Source: Tenuifilaceae bacterium CYCD
GTDB taxonomy: Bacteria; Bacteroidota; Bacteroidia; Bacteroidales; Tenuifilaceae
NCBI GenBank assembly: GCA_036322835.1
Contig: AP027304.1
Coordinates: 2,232,001 to 2,296,000, forward strand
Direction of reading: 5' to 3'
DNA: 64,000 nucleotides
Below the pieces are notes generated by a model. The model ran no database searches and had not been told where the DNA came from. It saw only the letters and a program-made list of their open reading frames with translations. Numbering within the stretch: position 1 is the first letter of the stretch; each line of letters opens with the position of its first letter. Shown here in pieces: positions 35,882 to 43,935 of this stretch. The translations under genes and the position numbers were made by a program.

Positions 35882-36428
35882 TACTTATACATTTAAAATC
35901 CAATAATTTTCCTCTGTAATAATTGTATTGTTTGCGGCGACCGTCTATTTCGGCAGGTAAACCAATCGAAATATCATTTACCAAGCTATCGAATTTGTCC
36001 AATACTTCAACAATTCGGTTTTGTTCCTCTATTGAAGGAACTGCCATTTTATATTCTTTTACTTTGTTATTAGAAATTGCAGGATAGCCAGCACCTTCTT
36101 GATTATTCTCAACATAGTTGTAAAAATCAGAAGTAGTTAAAACGAAAAATAGATATTTAGGTAATATCATTTCTGTATTTGCCCTAAGAACACAAAAACC
36201 AGTACTGCAAATTTGTCCATCATATTCAGGTGTAATTAAGCAGTAGCGTTTTAAAGTTGGTCGTGTTGTTCCAAAAATCACATCATTGTTTCTTACAATT
36301 TGTTGTGCCCGACTTGGAGCATTTTGACTTGTGATTATTTGGGTTTCTGTAATTTTATTACTCATTCTATCAACCGAGGACAAATCAATATACTTAAAGT
36401 CAATATTATCGTTTTCTTTCCACTTCAT
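35874..36428 (-). CDS. hsdS: HsdS specificity subunit, second half (out of frame at present)
   Basis: 184 residues covering the second target-recognition domain and C-terminal conserved region: TTRPTLKRYCLITPEYDGQICSTGF, SIEEQNRIVEVLDKFDSLV (helical spacer) and a terminal RRKQYNYYRGKLLDF that mirrors RRAQYAYYRAKLLNF of the first half. It is in the reading frame reached when one G is lost from the G9 tract at 36474-36482. The ATG at 36428 may also allow independent translation as a half subunit. Together the two halves make a normal HsdS of about 416 residues. Confidence 0.88.
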   Translation of the reverse strand: MKWKENDNIDFKYIDLSSVDRMSNKITETQIITSQNAPSRAQQIVRNNDVIFGTTRPTLKRYCLITPEYDGQICSTGFCVLRANTEMILPKYLFFVLTTSDFYNYVENNQEGAGYPAISNNKVKEYKMAVPSIEEQNRIVEVLDKFDSLVNDISIGLPAEIDGRRKQYNYYRGKLLDFKCISNG

Positions 36429-36468
36429 ATTATCTGTTTTCAGACATAACTCTCTGAGGGTTAGCCAA

Positions 36469-37125
36469 TTATACCCCCCCCCGTTTATTATTGAAATTCA
36501 GCAACTTAGCCCTATAATAAGCATATTGGGCGCGACGCGCCTCCAGCTCCGCCTCCAGCTCCGCCTCCAGCTGAGTGAAACTATCGAGGATATAGGCTAT
36601 TTCTTGTTGAACTGCAATTGGAGGAATGGGAATGATTACTTTCGCAAACCGCTTTTTTGAAATATTGAACCTTGTTACACCGCTTGCAGTTTGCCCAATT
36701 TGCTTTCTTATACTATCATCACGGAATAGATATTTTAGAAAATCGGGCAGAAATAATTCTTTATCATGTAACCGGAAACCGAAGCAAAAACTGTTAAGAT
36801 ACAAAGGTTCTGTAATTTTTTCGGTAAGAACTGACGACATACCACACTCATCAGGGGTTTCGGACGAACCAGTAAATAATACATCGCCATACTCAACCCT
36901 GTTTTGATTTTCTTTTTCGCCAATTTTGACAAAAATATCAATGTCCGTTTTTACGGCAATGTTTGAAAATACATTCATGTAGGTTACAAACTTTGCATTG
37001 CCATCTTGAAAGTCGTTTTTGCTTTTGCCAGTAAGCCCACCATAAAAATCACCAATTTTGCCTATTTCGGTGAACTCTACCCCATTGGGGCAATACTGTT
37101 GTATAAGTTCTTCTATCTTATTCAT
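36469..37125 (-). CDS. hsdS: HsdS specificity subunit, first half (phase-off form)
   Basis: 218 residues: first target-recognition domain (QYCPNGVEFTEIGKIGDFYGG ... TASGVTRFNISKKRFAKVIIPI) and the central conserved helices with a repeat-encoded spacer LEAELEAELEAR. It terminates at RGGV-stop because of nine Gs at 36474-36482. With eight Gs the frame continues through a short bridge into the second half at 36428 without a stop. Truncated one-TRD subunits of other type I systems can still work as dimers with a palindromic target, so this form need not be inactive. Its ATG overlaps the rhuM stop by 4 bp. Confidence 0.9.
   Translation of the reverse strand: MNKIEELIQQYCPNGVEFTEIGKIGDFYGGLTGKSKNDFQDGNAKFVTYMNVFSNIAVKTDIDIFVKIGEKENQNRVEYGDVLFTGSSETPDECGMSSVLTEKITEPLYLNSFCFGFRLHDKELFLPDFLKYLFRDDSIRKQIGQTASGVTRFNISKKRFAKVIIPIPPIAVQQEIAYILDSFTQLEAELEAELEARRAQYAYYRAKLLNFNNKRGGV
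36474..36482 (-). repeat. G9 homopolymer in hsdS (phase-variation tract)
   Basis: Nine consecutive Cs on plus, which read cGG-GGG-GGG-Gta-taa on the coding strand, give Arg-Gly-Gly-Val-stop. Removing one G gives Arg-Gly-Gly-Tyr-Asn-Trp and joins the frame of the second half of hsdS. Confidence 0.92.
36538..36570 (-). repeat. 12-bp tandem repeat in hsdS spacer (LEAE units)
   Basis: CTGGAGGCGGAG occurs twice, followed by a third partial copy, and encodes LEAE-LEAE-LEA. It lies in the helical spacer between the target-recognition domains, the position of the TAEL repeats of EcoR124-type enzymes, where copy number sets the spacing of the bipartite target. Confidence 0.88.
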
Positions 37126-38135
37126 TTTTTCTTTCCTTTCTTGTCAATCTTTTTCTGTAAGGATTTAATGTTCTCCAAGTAGTCTTTTTCGACTGGCGAA
37201 AGCGTTTTAACCTGGTATTTTTTAAATTCGGCTTTGGCTTTTTCAATGGCTTGTTTGTGGCTTACACTGCCAGGGGTGTGTAATAGTTTTTCGCCAGCAG
37301 CCGACAGAATACTATCTAACTGTTTTATGTAATCGGCCATGTACATGGGTTTACGCTTCATTGCCTGTATTTCGGCAAAGTCGAAATAACCCGATACCAA
37401 ATTGTTGAGGATTTTCAGCTCCTCAGCATTCAAATAATTCTTGGCAACAGTAATATCTTTAGAAGAGGGTTGTTCGCCCGGAAAAACAGTTAGCCCCATA
37501 AACGGTTTGTCGCTATCGGCACGCTGGTAAATAACTTCGGCTGCGGTATGCCCATGAGCGGCATAATGCAGTTTATTTTGAACAATTTTAAAGAACTCAA
37601 CCGATTCGGGTGTATTGGGGTCGTAATCTACGCTGGTAGCATATAAATCGAGTACCTGACGATATAAAACCTTTTCGGACGAACGAATATCACGAATACG
37701 GTTGAGTAACTCGTACCAGTATCCACCACCGCCCATTTGTTTCAGGCGTTCATCGTCCATCGTAAACCCTTTTACTATGTACTCTTTTAACCGCTCGGTA
37801 GCCCAGATACGAAATTTGGTAGCAATATGCGATTTGATACGATACCCCAACGAGATAATCATATCGAGGTTATAGAAAGGAATTTCTCGCTCTACGCTCC
37901 GGCTACCTTCCATTTGAACTTGTCGGAATTTCCGACAGGTTGAGTTTTCATTTAATTCCCCTTCTTCATAAATGTGTTTAATATGCTCAACCACATTGGT
38001 TCTTGAGGATTGATAAAGTTCAGCCATTTGTTGCTGAGAAAGCCAAACATTCTCACTTTGGAGCCTAACCTCGATTTTGGTGCTACCTTCTTCCGACTGG
38101 TAAATTAAAATCTCTCCTTTTTGTTCTTCTTTCAT
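37122..38135 (-). CDS. RhuM family protein in the type I R-M operon
   Basis: 337 residues of the RhuM (virulence RhuM/PF13310-type) family. The conserved N-terminal part VRLQSENVWLSQQQMAELYQSSRTNVVEHI contains an HTH-like segment, followed by MIISLGYRIKSHIATKFRIWATERLKEYI and the HAAGHT-like motif KLHYAAHGHTAAEVIYQRAD, which resembles a Fic/Doc-type core. It is commonly found between hsdM and hsdS; its biochemical role is not established and it may be a toxin-like or regulatory accessory. Its ATG overlaps the hsdM stop by 4 bp and its stop overlaps the hsdS start by 4 bp. Confidence 0.9.
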   Translation of the reverse strand: MKEEQKGEILIYQSEEGSTKIEVRLQSENVWLSQQQMAELYQSSRTNVVEHIKHIYEEGELNENSTCRKFRQVQMEGSRSVEREIPFYNLDMIISLGYRIKSHIATKFRIWATERLKEYIVKGFTMDDERLKQMGGGGYWYELLNRIRDIRSSEKVLYRQVLDLYATSVDYDPNTPESVEFFKIVQNKLHYAAHGHTAAEVIYQRADSDKPFMGLTVFPGEQPSSKDITVAKNYLNAEELKILNNLVSGYFDFAEIQAMKRKPMYMADYIKQLDSILSAAGEKLLHTPGSVSHKQAIEKAKAEFKKYQVKTLSPVEKDYLENIKSLQKKIDKKGKKK

Positions 38136-39694
38136 ATTGTACCTCCTTCCAAGTCTGCTACAATTGCATCAATAGCCGTGCGAAGCTTGTTTTGGCGTAT
38201 TACAATCTCGGCAATATGGGCGTTAAGTTTTTCAATATTCACTTCCTCTGTTGTGTTTTCCTGCTCCACATAGCTACTCACGGCAATATTGTAGTCGTTT
38301 TCGGCAATGTCACTGTTGGGTACAAGGTGGGCAAAATGGTCAATGTCTTTACGCTCAACAAAGGCATTGAGTATCTTTTTTCGGTTTGGCTCGGTAAGCT
38401 TGTTTTTGTTGCCACCACGCACAAATTCGGCTGAGGCATCAATAAACAGTGTGGCGTTGTCCTTTTTGCTCTTTTTAAGTACAATAATACAAGTTGCGAT
38501 ACCAGTACCAAAAAACAAATCAGGTGGTAACTGTATAACAGCATCCACATAGTTATTATCAATCAAATATTTGCGAATTTTCTGTTCTGCACCACTTCGA
38601 TATAGCACTCCGGGAAACTCAACAATGGCTGCCGTACCAGAAGTAGAGAGCCAAGAAAGCATGTGCATTGTAAATGCGAGGTCGGCTTTACTCTTTGGAG
38701 CAAGCACACCTGCTGGCGAAAAACGAGGGTCGTTAATCAAAAGCGGGTTTGCATCACCTTCCCATTTTATAGAATAAGGCGGATTAGAAACAATACAATC
38801 GAAAGGCTCATCATCCCAATGTTTGGGTTCGGTAAGCGTGTCGCCGTGGGCAATATCAAATTTTTCGTAATTAATATCGTGCAGGAACATGTTGATACGG
38901 CAAAGGTTGTAAGTGGTAATGTTAATTTCCTGACCATAAAAGCCCTGTCGAACATTTTCTTTACCTAATACTTTGGCAAACTTTAACAACATTGAACCAG
39001 AACCACAGGCAGGGTCGTACACTTTGTTGACCTGCTTTTTACCTACAACCGTAATTTCGGCAAGTAATTCGGAAACCTCTTGAGGGGTAAAAAATTCACC
39101 TCCTGATTTACCAGCATTGCTGGCGTACATGGTCATTAAAAACTCGTAAGCATCGCCAAAAAGGTCGTTGGTGTTGTCCTGATAATCGCCTAACTCCAAG
39201 CCCCCGATTGAGTCAATAATTTTGACTAAAGTTTCATTTCGTTTTTGTACTGTAGCCCCCAGCTTGTTACTGTTTACATCAATATCATCAAACAAGCCCC
39301 GCAAATCATCTTCGCTGTCGGTGCCTTTGGCAGAGTTTTCAATATTCTTGAAAACATTGCTCAATGTTTCATTGAGATTGGCATCATTCTTTGCTTTGTA
39401 CCATACATTCACAAATAGCTCCGAAGGCAAAATATAAAAGCCTTTTTCTTTTACAGTATCGGCTCTTCCAAATTCAGCATCTTTATCGGAAATTTTGGTG
39501 TAATCAAAATTTTTGTTGCCTGTACGCTGTTCTTCTTTATTGATATATGAGGTAAGGTTTTCAGAAATAAACCTGTAGAACAACATGCCCAGTACATAGG
39601 ATTTAAAATCCCAACCGTCAACACTGCCTCGTAAATCGTTTGCTATTTGCCAAATGGTACGGTGAAGTTCTTCCCGTTCTTGTTCTTTTGTCAT
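38132..39694 (-). CDS. hsdM: Type I restriction enzyme HsdM (methyltransferase) subunit
   Basis: 520 residues. An N-terminal helical HsdM_N domain (EREELHRTIWQIANDLRGSVDGWDFKSYVLGMLFYRF) precedes the N6-adenine methylase domain: SAM motif I DPACGSGSMLLKF (about 230-242) and the catalytic IVSNPPYSIKW (about 300-310). It methylates adenine at the site selected by HsdS, protecting host DNA. It is the first gene of the seven-ORF operon hsdM-rhuM-hsdS-hsdR-ago-PHP-ATPase. The XRE gene upstream may control it. Confidence 0.96.
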   Translation of the reverse strand: MTKEQEREELHRTIWQIANDLRGSVDGWDFKSYVLGMLFYRFISENLTSYINKEEQRTGNKNFDYTKISDKDAEFGRADTVKEKGFYILPSELFVNVWYKAKNDANLNETLSNVFKNIENSAKGTDSEDDLRGLFDDIDVNSNKLGATVQKRNETLVKIIDSIGGLELGDYQDNTNDLFGDAYEFLMTMYASNAGKSGGEFFTPQEVSELLAEITVVGKKQVNKVYDPACGSGSMLLKFAKVLGKENVRQGFYGQEINITTYNLCRINMFLHDINYEKFDIAHGDTLTEPKHWDDEPFDCIVSNPPYSIKWEGDANPLLINDPRFSPAGVLAPKSKADLAFTMHMLSWLSTSGTAAIVEFPGVLYRSGAEQKIRKYLIDNNYVDAVIQLPPDLFFGTGIATCIIVLKKSKKDNATLFIDASAEFVRGGNKNKLTEPNRKKILNAFVERKDIDHFAHLVPNSDIAENDYNIAVSSYVEQENTTEEVNIEKLNAHIAEIVIRQNKLRTAIDAIVADLEGGTI

Positions 39695-39800
39695 TATATA
39701 TTGAATGTTTTATTTGGATTATTATTCATTTGAAAATGATTTGTTTTTTAAAGGACAAATGGAACTCGCCATTAAATCTTTTGTTGAAAGAAGTATTTGT

Positions 39801-40121
39801 TTACTCATGGCTCGTTTCATTTTTCAGGTTTTTCAAAACAATACTTAAAGCATTGGTTGCTAATTCTTTTTTGTCCTCAATAAGTGAAAATATTTGGTCA
39901 GCAAGCCAAAGGGTTAATAACTCCTTTTCATTTGTATTAAGAAGCTTTGCAATTAATACAACCTGTTCTCGCTTTGCAGGGCGGTCGCCTCGCTCAATTT
40001 TACTGTACATTGGAGTATCAATTTCCAATGCTGAGGCTAATTGTCGTTGTAACATTTGATTATCTTCTCTCAGCTGTCGAATTTTATCGGCAAATAACAT
40101 CACTTTAATTTTTGTTTGCAT
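39801..40121 (-). CDS. XRE-type HTH regulator upstream of hsdM
   Basis: 106 residues, HTH domain from FADKIRQLREDNQMLQRQLASALEIDTPMYSKIERGDRPAKREQVVLIAKLLN. An ATG at codon 8 (40100) is an equally good start. The C-terminal tail is a short helix. It lies 106 bp before hsdM in the same orientation, like controller (C) proteins of restriction systems, so it probably times R-M expression. Confidence 0.88.
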   Translation of the reverse strand: MQTKIKVMLFADKIRQLREDNQMLQRQLASALEIDTPMYSKIERGDRPAKREQVVLIAKLLNTNEKELLTLWLADQIFSLIEDKKELATNALSIVLKNLKNETSHE

Positions 40122-40211
40122 GACTTTTCAGTTTTTGAATTGTCAGAATTTGAACAAAGATAAATAAATAAAAGCAACCAGCGAAAAATAGAAGAAAGAA
40201 TTATTGAACAA

Positions 40212-40242
40212 AATAAAAGCGAACAATTTGTTCGCTTTTATT
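40212..40242 (-). terminator. Terminator after the DUF3987 gene
   Basis: A perfect 15-bp inverted repeat, AATAAAAGCGAACAA / TTGTTCGCTTTTATT, separated by one base, lies directly after the stop of the DUF3987 gene, with a T-rich tail on minus. It separates the replication genes from the R-M operon. Confidence 0.75.
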
Positions 40243-40243
40243 A

Positions 40244-42022
40244 TCAAGGTTTTTTATACTTATCATGGGCGAAGTGAATAATTAAACCGTTGACAGAAAA
40301 GCGTTTTATGTGTTTTTCAGCGGTTTTGTCGGGAATGCCTAATTTGTTTGCAACTGTCAAATAATCTTTCCGGCAGAACTCCTTCGGGAGTTCGTCTAAA
40401 AACTGTTGTTTTTGATTCTTTGGAGCTGTTGTAACAGCTTCGGAGGGCAGTTGTTGAAATACCTGGGCTGCGTGCAGAACAAGTATTTTCACCATCGATA
40501 AAGCTGTATTAAAATCGTTATCCCTACAAACGAGTGGCGAATGTATATCGCCATCGTCCATAATCCGAAGGGCTGTGAGTATCATAGCCATTCGGAATGT
40601 AATAAGACCGAGCCGCCGAACGGTGGCGAGGTAATCAGCCCCATACAAACAAAGGTACTGGTTTTGTGTATGGGCAAAATAGGCATTAAATGCCTGTTGT
40701 TGCACCGAAGTCAAACAAAAGCGTATTGGTTCGGATTGATATTCTAAATGCTTGTATAGGTCAAAGAATTGCATTCCAAGGTGATTGAAATAGCTGTCGA
40801 GTGTTTGGTCGGAAGAGTTTGCAAAAACATCATTCCACACAGGGCGAACATTCATAAAATAGAAAATGAAACGGCTGAATAAGCCGTTTTCGGCACTCGG
40901 AATGAGTGTTGAAACTTGTTTGGGTGTACCCGATAAAAGGGCAGACAAACGAGGGTTTTGGATTTCAACAAATTCCCTGTCTTTTCGGCGGTTATAAGAA
41001 ATTGTTTCGTGGTGGAACGCTTTGCGGAAACCATCGGAATAATTTCCGTGTTCGCTTTTGAATGTGAGTGCAAGCGTGTCCCCTTCGGTTTCAAACATTA
41101 GTCCTGAACCGTTGTTGTCATTCAAAATCTGAAATAAACCTGTTGCACTGTTGTTGGCCGGAATGACCAACATTTTTACTGGTGGTTCTTTGGGACGCTC
41201 TGTTTCAGCTTTGTTTTTGGTAGCTGCGTACTCGGTTAGATTTCTTTGGTACTCTTCAAATTCAAGTTTAGAAACTTCTCTCAATGCTTTGTGTATCGGG
41301 TCAACCAATTTACGGCATAGCGTTAAGCGCCCTTTGCCAGCGGAAGCCTGAGCTGTTACAAAAAGGAATAAGTTCGGGTAAACTTCCCTTTCTGCATAAA
41401 TGCCGTAAACTTTAGGCAAACATGCTGAAATCACTACAAGCGACCCAAGCAAAAGGAGGTCTCTATCTTCAGGCGAATTGGATTTTGCAACTACCTTTTG
41501 AAGTAAGCCCGGGAGGTCTTTATAAATTTCATCGGGAAAAGTAGGAAGGTTTGTTTCCTGCATTTCCTCCAAATCCTCCGTTTCTTCTTTCGTCGGTATG
41601 TGAACCTGTTTTGTTTCCAATGGAGTTTGTTTTACAGGTTGAGTAATGGAAACACTAACACCGGCTGACTTAGTCAGGTGGTAAAGTGTTTTGATTGTAA
41701 CTCCGTGGCCGTGCGCAGCAAGGCAAGCGGAGTATTGTTTGTCGGTTTCGCTTTGCGAATAAGACGGATAAAATCGGCTTAGGCGGTGGTAATAATTCCG
41801 TCCACTTTCGCCCAAAGCGTCAGCGAGGGCAAAGCCAAGGTCTCGCCAATCGGCATAATTTGGGGCAATATCAACAGAAAAGGCTTCAATTCGTTGTGTT
41901 ATTGTTTCAATCTCATTTGAAGTGTCAATGTTTGATTGAGGTGTAGTTGGAATAGCGGTTGCATTGGTTTCTGTGACTTTATTTGTTGCCCAATCTGCTG
42001 GGTTAAATGTTTTCTTGCTCAT
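40244..42022 (-). CDS. PriCT-2 / DUF3987 mobile-element helicase-like protein
   Basis: 592 residues. The N-terminal primase C-terminal-2-like domain (PNYADWRDLGFALADALGESGRNYYHRLSRFYP, about 50-90) is followed by DUF3987 (about 165-480) with a P-loop-like TAQASAGKGRL (about 222-232), GLMFETEGDTLAL and GTPKQV segments. The C-terminus is winged-helix-like. Such proteins accompany BT4734-type primases in Bacteroidota elements and probably act in element replication. It overlaps the upstream gene by 20 bp. Confidence 0.85.
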   Translation of the reverse strand: MSKKTFNPADWATNKVTETNATAIPTTPQSNIDTSNEIETITQRIEAFSVDIAPNYADWRDLGFALADALGESGRNYYHRLSRFYPSYSQSETDKQYSACLAAHGHGVTIKTLYHLTKSAGVSVSITQPVKQTPLETKQVHIPTKEETEDLEEMQETNLPTFPDEIYKDLPGLLQKVVAKSNSPEDRDLLLLGSLVVISACLPKVYGIYAEREVYPNLFLFVTAQASAGKGRLTLCRKLVDPIHKALREVSKLEFEEYQRNLTEYAATKNKAETERPKEPPVKMLVIPANNSATGLFQILNDNNGSGLMFETEGDTLALTFKSEHGNYSDGFRKAFHHETISYNRRKDREFVEIQNPRLSALLSGTPKQVSTLIPSAENGLFSRFIFYFMNVRPVWNDVFANSSDQTLDSYFNHLGMQFFDLYKHLEYQSEPIRFCLTSVQQQAFNAYFAHTQNQYLCLYGADYLATVRRLGLITFRMAMILTALRIMDDGDIHSPLVCRDNDFNTALSMVKILVLHAAQVFQQLPSEAVTTAPKNQKQQFLDELPKEFCRKDYLTVANKLGIPDKTAEKHIKRFSVNGLIIHFAHDKYKKP

Positions 42023-42989
42023 GTTTATTTAATAATAAAGGGTTTATAAAAGCGTTGGGGTCAAAAGGAATGAAGCAAGCACGGGAAATATCTTTACCGG
42101 ACTTGTCAACTTCGACTGAGTATGTTTGTAAAATGTAGTTAGCCACAGAGGCGAAGTATTCGCCGTGTGGGGATTTTCGAGTGTCAATTTCAATTATCCA
42201 TTTCAAGCCATCACCGGAAGGACTTATAAACAAAAGCTGTGTATCAAAATACTCATCGGCTAGCAAAGCTTGCCGAAGTGTATCTATATTTTGAACATGG
42301 TCAAAATCAATACATATAAGCTCTGAATGAGTTACAAGCGATTTGTCATTACGGGAAGTAAATACACCTGAGAAAGTGCAATAATCGAAATTTGCTGCTT
42401 TGTATTTTCGAGCTTGAACAACATCGGAAATACTCCTGAGTTTTTCGGTGTTTTGCTTGTAGTATTCGCCCGTGATTGCATTGTAAACCTGCACTAATGA
42501 AACCGTCTTGTGTGGTAATGTATTCTTGATTGGAGCTTTGAAAAATGAGAAAGCGAAAGCTTTTTTATTTTTCACTTGACCAACTACGTTTTTTGTTGTA
42601 TTGATTACCGTTTTCTTTTGACTGTAAAAACTCCAATTCTCACCGATATACAGGTTCATGTCCCTATTTAGCGTTTGCAGTAATTCATCCCCCGACTGTT
42701 TATAGTGAAGTTCGGCGAAGTCGAACGCATCACCGGCAGGGATAGCGTTTTCGCTATCCGAATGCCGGGCAAACTCTTTATCCAGGGCATTACCTAAAAC
42801 CGTCTCTTTTTCAATAAAAATATTCAATGTCGATTTATCGGCATTGAATGGGTTTTTAGTTGGAGAACAAGTCCTCCCCGAAAGGGAGAGGACTGTTTCG
42901 CCCGGATAATACAATCTCAATATATGCGCATATATTCCAATGCCATAATGAGTTTTTGATAATATAGCCTCTTTACTTCTTGCCTCCAT
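42003..42989 (-). CDS. BT4734/VirE N-terminal domain primase-like protein
   Basis: 328 residues. The first 60 residues (YPGETVLSLSGRTCSPTKNPFNADKSTLNIF) recall the N-terminal module of element primases. From about residue 155 the BT4734-like (VirE_N) domain is seen: SISDVVQARKYKAANFDYCTFSGVF, LICIDFDHVQNIDTLRQAL with a DxDH-like acidic motif, LLFISPSGDGLKWII and KDISRACFIPFDPNA. It probably synthesises primers or initiates element replication together with the DUF3987 protein. It overlaps the HTH gene by 17 bp. Confidence 0.85.
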   Translation of the reverse strand: MEARSKEAILSKTHYGIGIYAHILRLYYPGETVLSLSGRTCSPTKNPFNADKSTLNIFIEKETVLGNALDKEFARHSDSENAIPAGDAFDFAELHYKQSGDELLQTLNRDMNLYIGENWSFYSQKKTVINTTKNVVGQVKNKKAFAFSFFKAPIKNTLPHKTVSLVQVYNAITGEYYKQNTEKLRSISDVVQARKYKAANFDYCTFSGVFTSRNDKSLVTHSELICIDFDHVQNIDTLRQALLADEYFDTQLLFISPSGDGLKWIIEIDTRKSPHGEYFASVANYILQTYSVEVDKSGKDISRACFIPFDPNAFINPLLLNKHEQENI

Positions 42990-43335
42990 AATACTTGATT
43001 TTCACCATTGTGTAATGGTTGTTGAGGATTCTGGAAATATCGGAGCGGCGATAGTAGAGCTTGTTGCCTATGCGTGAAAATGGCAGTATGCCATTGGAAC
43101 GCAATGTTTGCAATGTGCGAGGGCTGATATGCAGAATTTGCATAACATCCTGATTGTCGAGCCAATCTTCCAGTCTGTCGGTTAGTGGACTGGTAGGACT
43201 TGCGGGGCAAACAGTACATGAGTTTGTTTCCTGATTGTTTGCAGCAAAATGATTGCGAAAAGCAACTGCAAAGGGTTCCTGACTATTCAAAAAATAATCT
43301 GTCAGGATTTCGCCAATAGTTTTAGGTTCGTTCAT
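42973..43335 (-). CDS. Helix-turn-helix (MerR/Xis-like) protein
   Basis: 120 residues. The HTH is NQDVMQILHISPRTLQTLRSNGILPFSRIGNKLYYRRSDISRIL (about 58-102), the short DNA-binding domain typical of excisionases and element regulators in Bacteroidota. The stop/start overlap with the neighbouring HTH gene is 4 bp, so they are translationally coupled. Confidence 0.85.
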   Translation of the reverse strand: MNEPKTIGEILTDYFLNSQEPFAVAFRNHFAANNQETNSCTVCPASPTSPLTDRLEDWLDNQDVMQILHISPRTLQTLRSNGILPFSRIGNKLYYRRSDISRILNNHYTMVKIKYYGGKK

Positions 43336-43685
43336 TTCAAACCTCCTTTCTTATTGGCTACAAAAGCGGCTGCGTCTGCCTGTAATTCGGCAACTGATTT
43401 GTGTTTGTCTCCAATCAACCAAGCATCAATTTCGCTTTTAAGAAATTGGAGCTTCTTTCCCTTTTTGTGATAAGGAATGAGCTTTTGACCAATCCAACCG
43501 TAAACAGTCTGCCGAGCTGGCTTGTCGGGCAAATAGCTGCACAATTCCTGTAAGTTAAACCACTTGTCAGATTCGGGTAATTCTGACTTTGTTGCACTAA
43601 GCAAGGATTCTAATCGTTCAACCTTGCCAATTAAATATGCCAACGCCTGAGGCATATCATTAAAAGAAATCTCGTTTGAAAACAT
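43332..43685 (-). CDS. Helix-turn-helix (excisionase-like) protein
   Basis: 117 residues from ATG at 43685 (MFSNEISFNDMPQALAYLIGKVERLE). The 19 codons upstream to 43742 run into hairpin-forming leader sequence and do not look coding. HTH: WFNLQELCSYLPDKPARQTVYGWIGQKLIPYHKKGKKLQFLKSEIDAWL. The N-terminal coiled segment may dimerise. It heads the replication operon and probably regulates it or assists excision. Confidence 0.85.
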   Translation of the reverse strand: MFSNEISFNDMPQALAYLIGKVERLESLLSATKSELPESDKWFNLQELCSYLPDKPARQTVYGWIGQKLIPYHKKGKKLQFLKSEIDAWLIGDKHKSVAELQADAAAFVANKKGGLK

Positions 43686-43738
43686 TGTGTTAAAAGTTTT
43701 CGGCGATTTGATTTTCGGGTGTGCCAATAACAAGAAAA

Positions 43739-43818
43739 CCACTACTCCGAAATGGAATAGTGGTACAAAAAGATTAGGTAAAAAAAGGGTAACCCAGAGG
43801 TAAAAACCTCTTACCCTA
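43739..43818 (-). promoter_or_regulatory. Two hairpins in the leader of the replication operon
   Basis: CCACTA / TAGTGG (43739-43763, imperfect) and GGGTAA...AGAGG / CCTCT...TACCC (43791-43818) form stem-loops between the terminator at 43875-43910 and the first HTH gene. They could be operator sites or leader structures; no family is recognised. Confidence 0.4.
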
Positions 43819-43874
43819 TTTACCTATTATATTTATATATATCATTGATATTCAATATGTATGTCGATAAAAAT

Positions 43875-43910
43875 AAAAAAAGGTAAATGAGCGTTTTACT
43901 CATTTACCTT
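43875..43910 (-). terminator. Rho-independent terminator of the integrase operon
   Basis: On minus AAGGTAAATGAG / CTCATTTACCTT form a 12-bp stem with a 7-nt loop followed by a T run. It lies 26 bp after the stop of the 495-residue protein. Confidence 0.88.
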
Positions 43911-43935
43911 TCGTTATTTGGATTACCTCGAATAA

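Noticed and set aside
35874-37125. hsdS as a simple dead pseudogene
   Set aside because: The only lesion is at a G9 homopolymer, a one-base change restores the full frame, and both halves keep all conserved regions, which favours phase variation.
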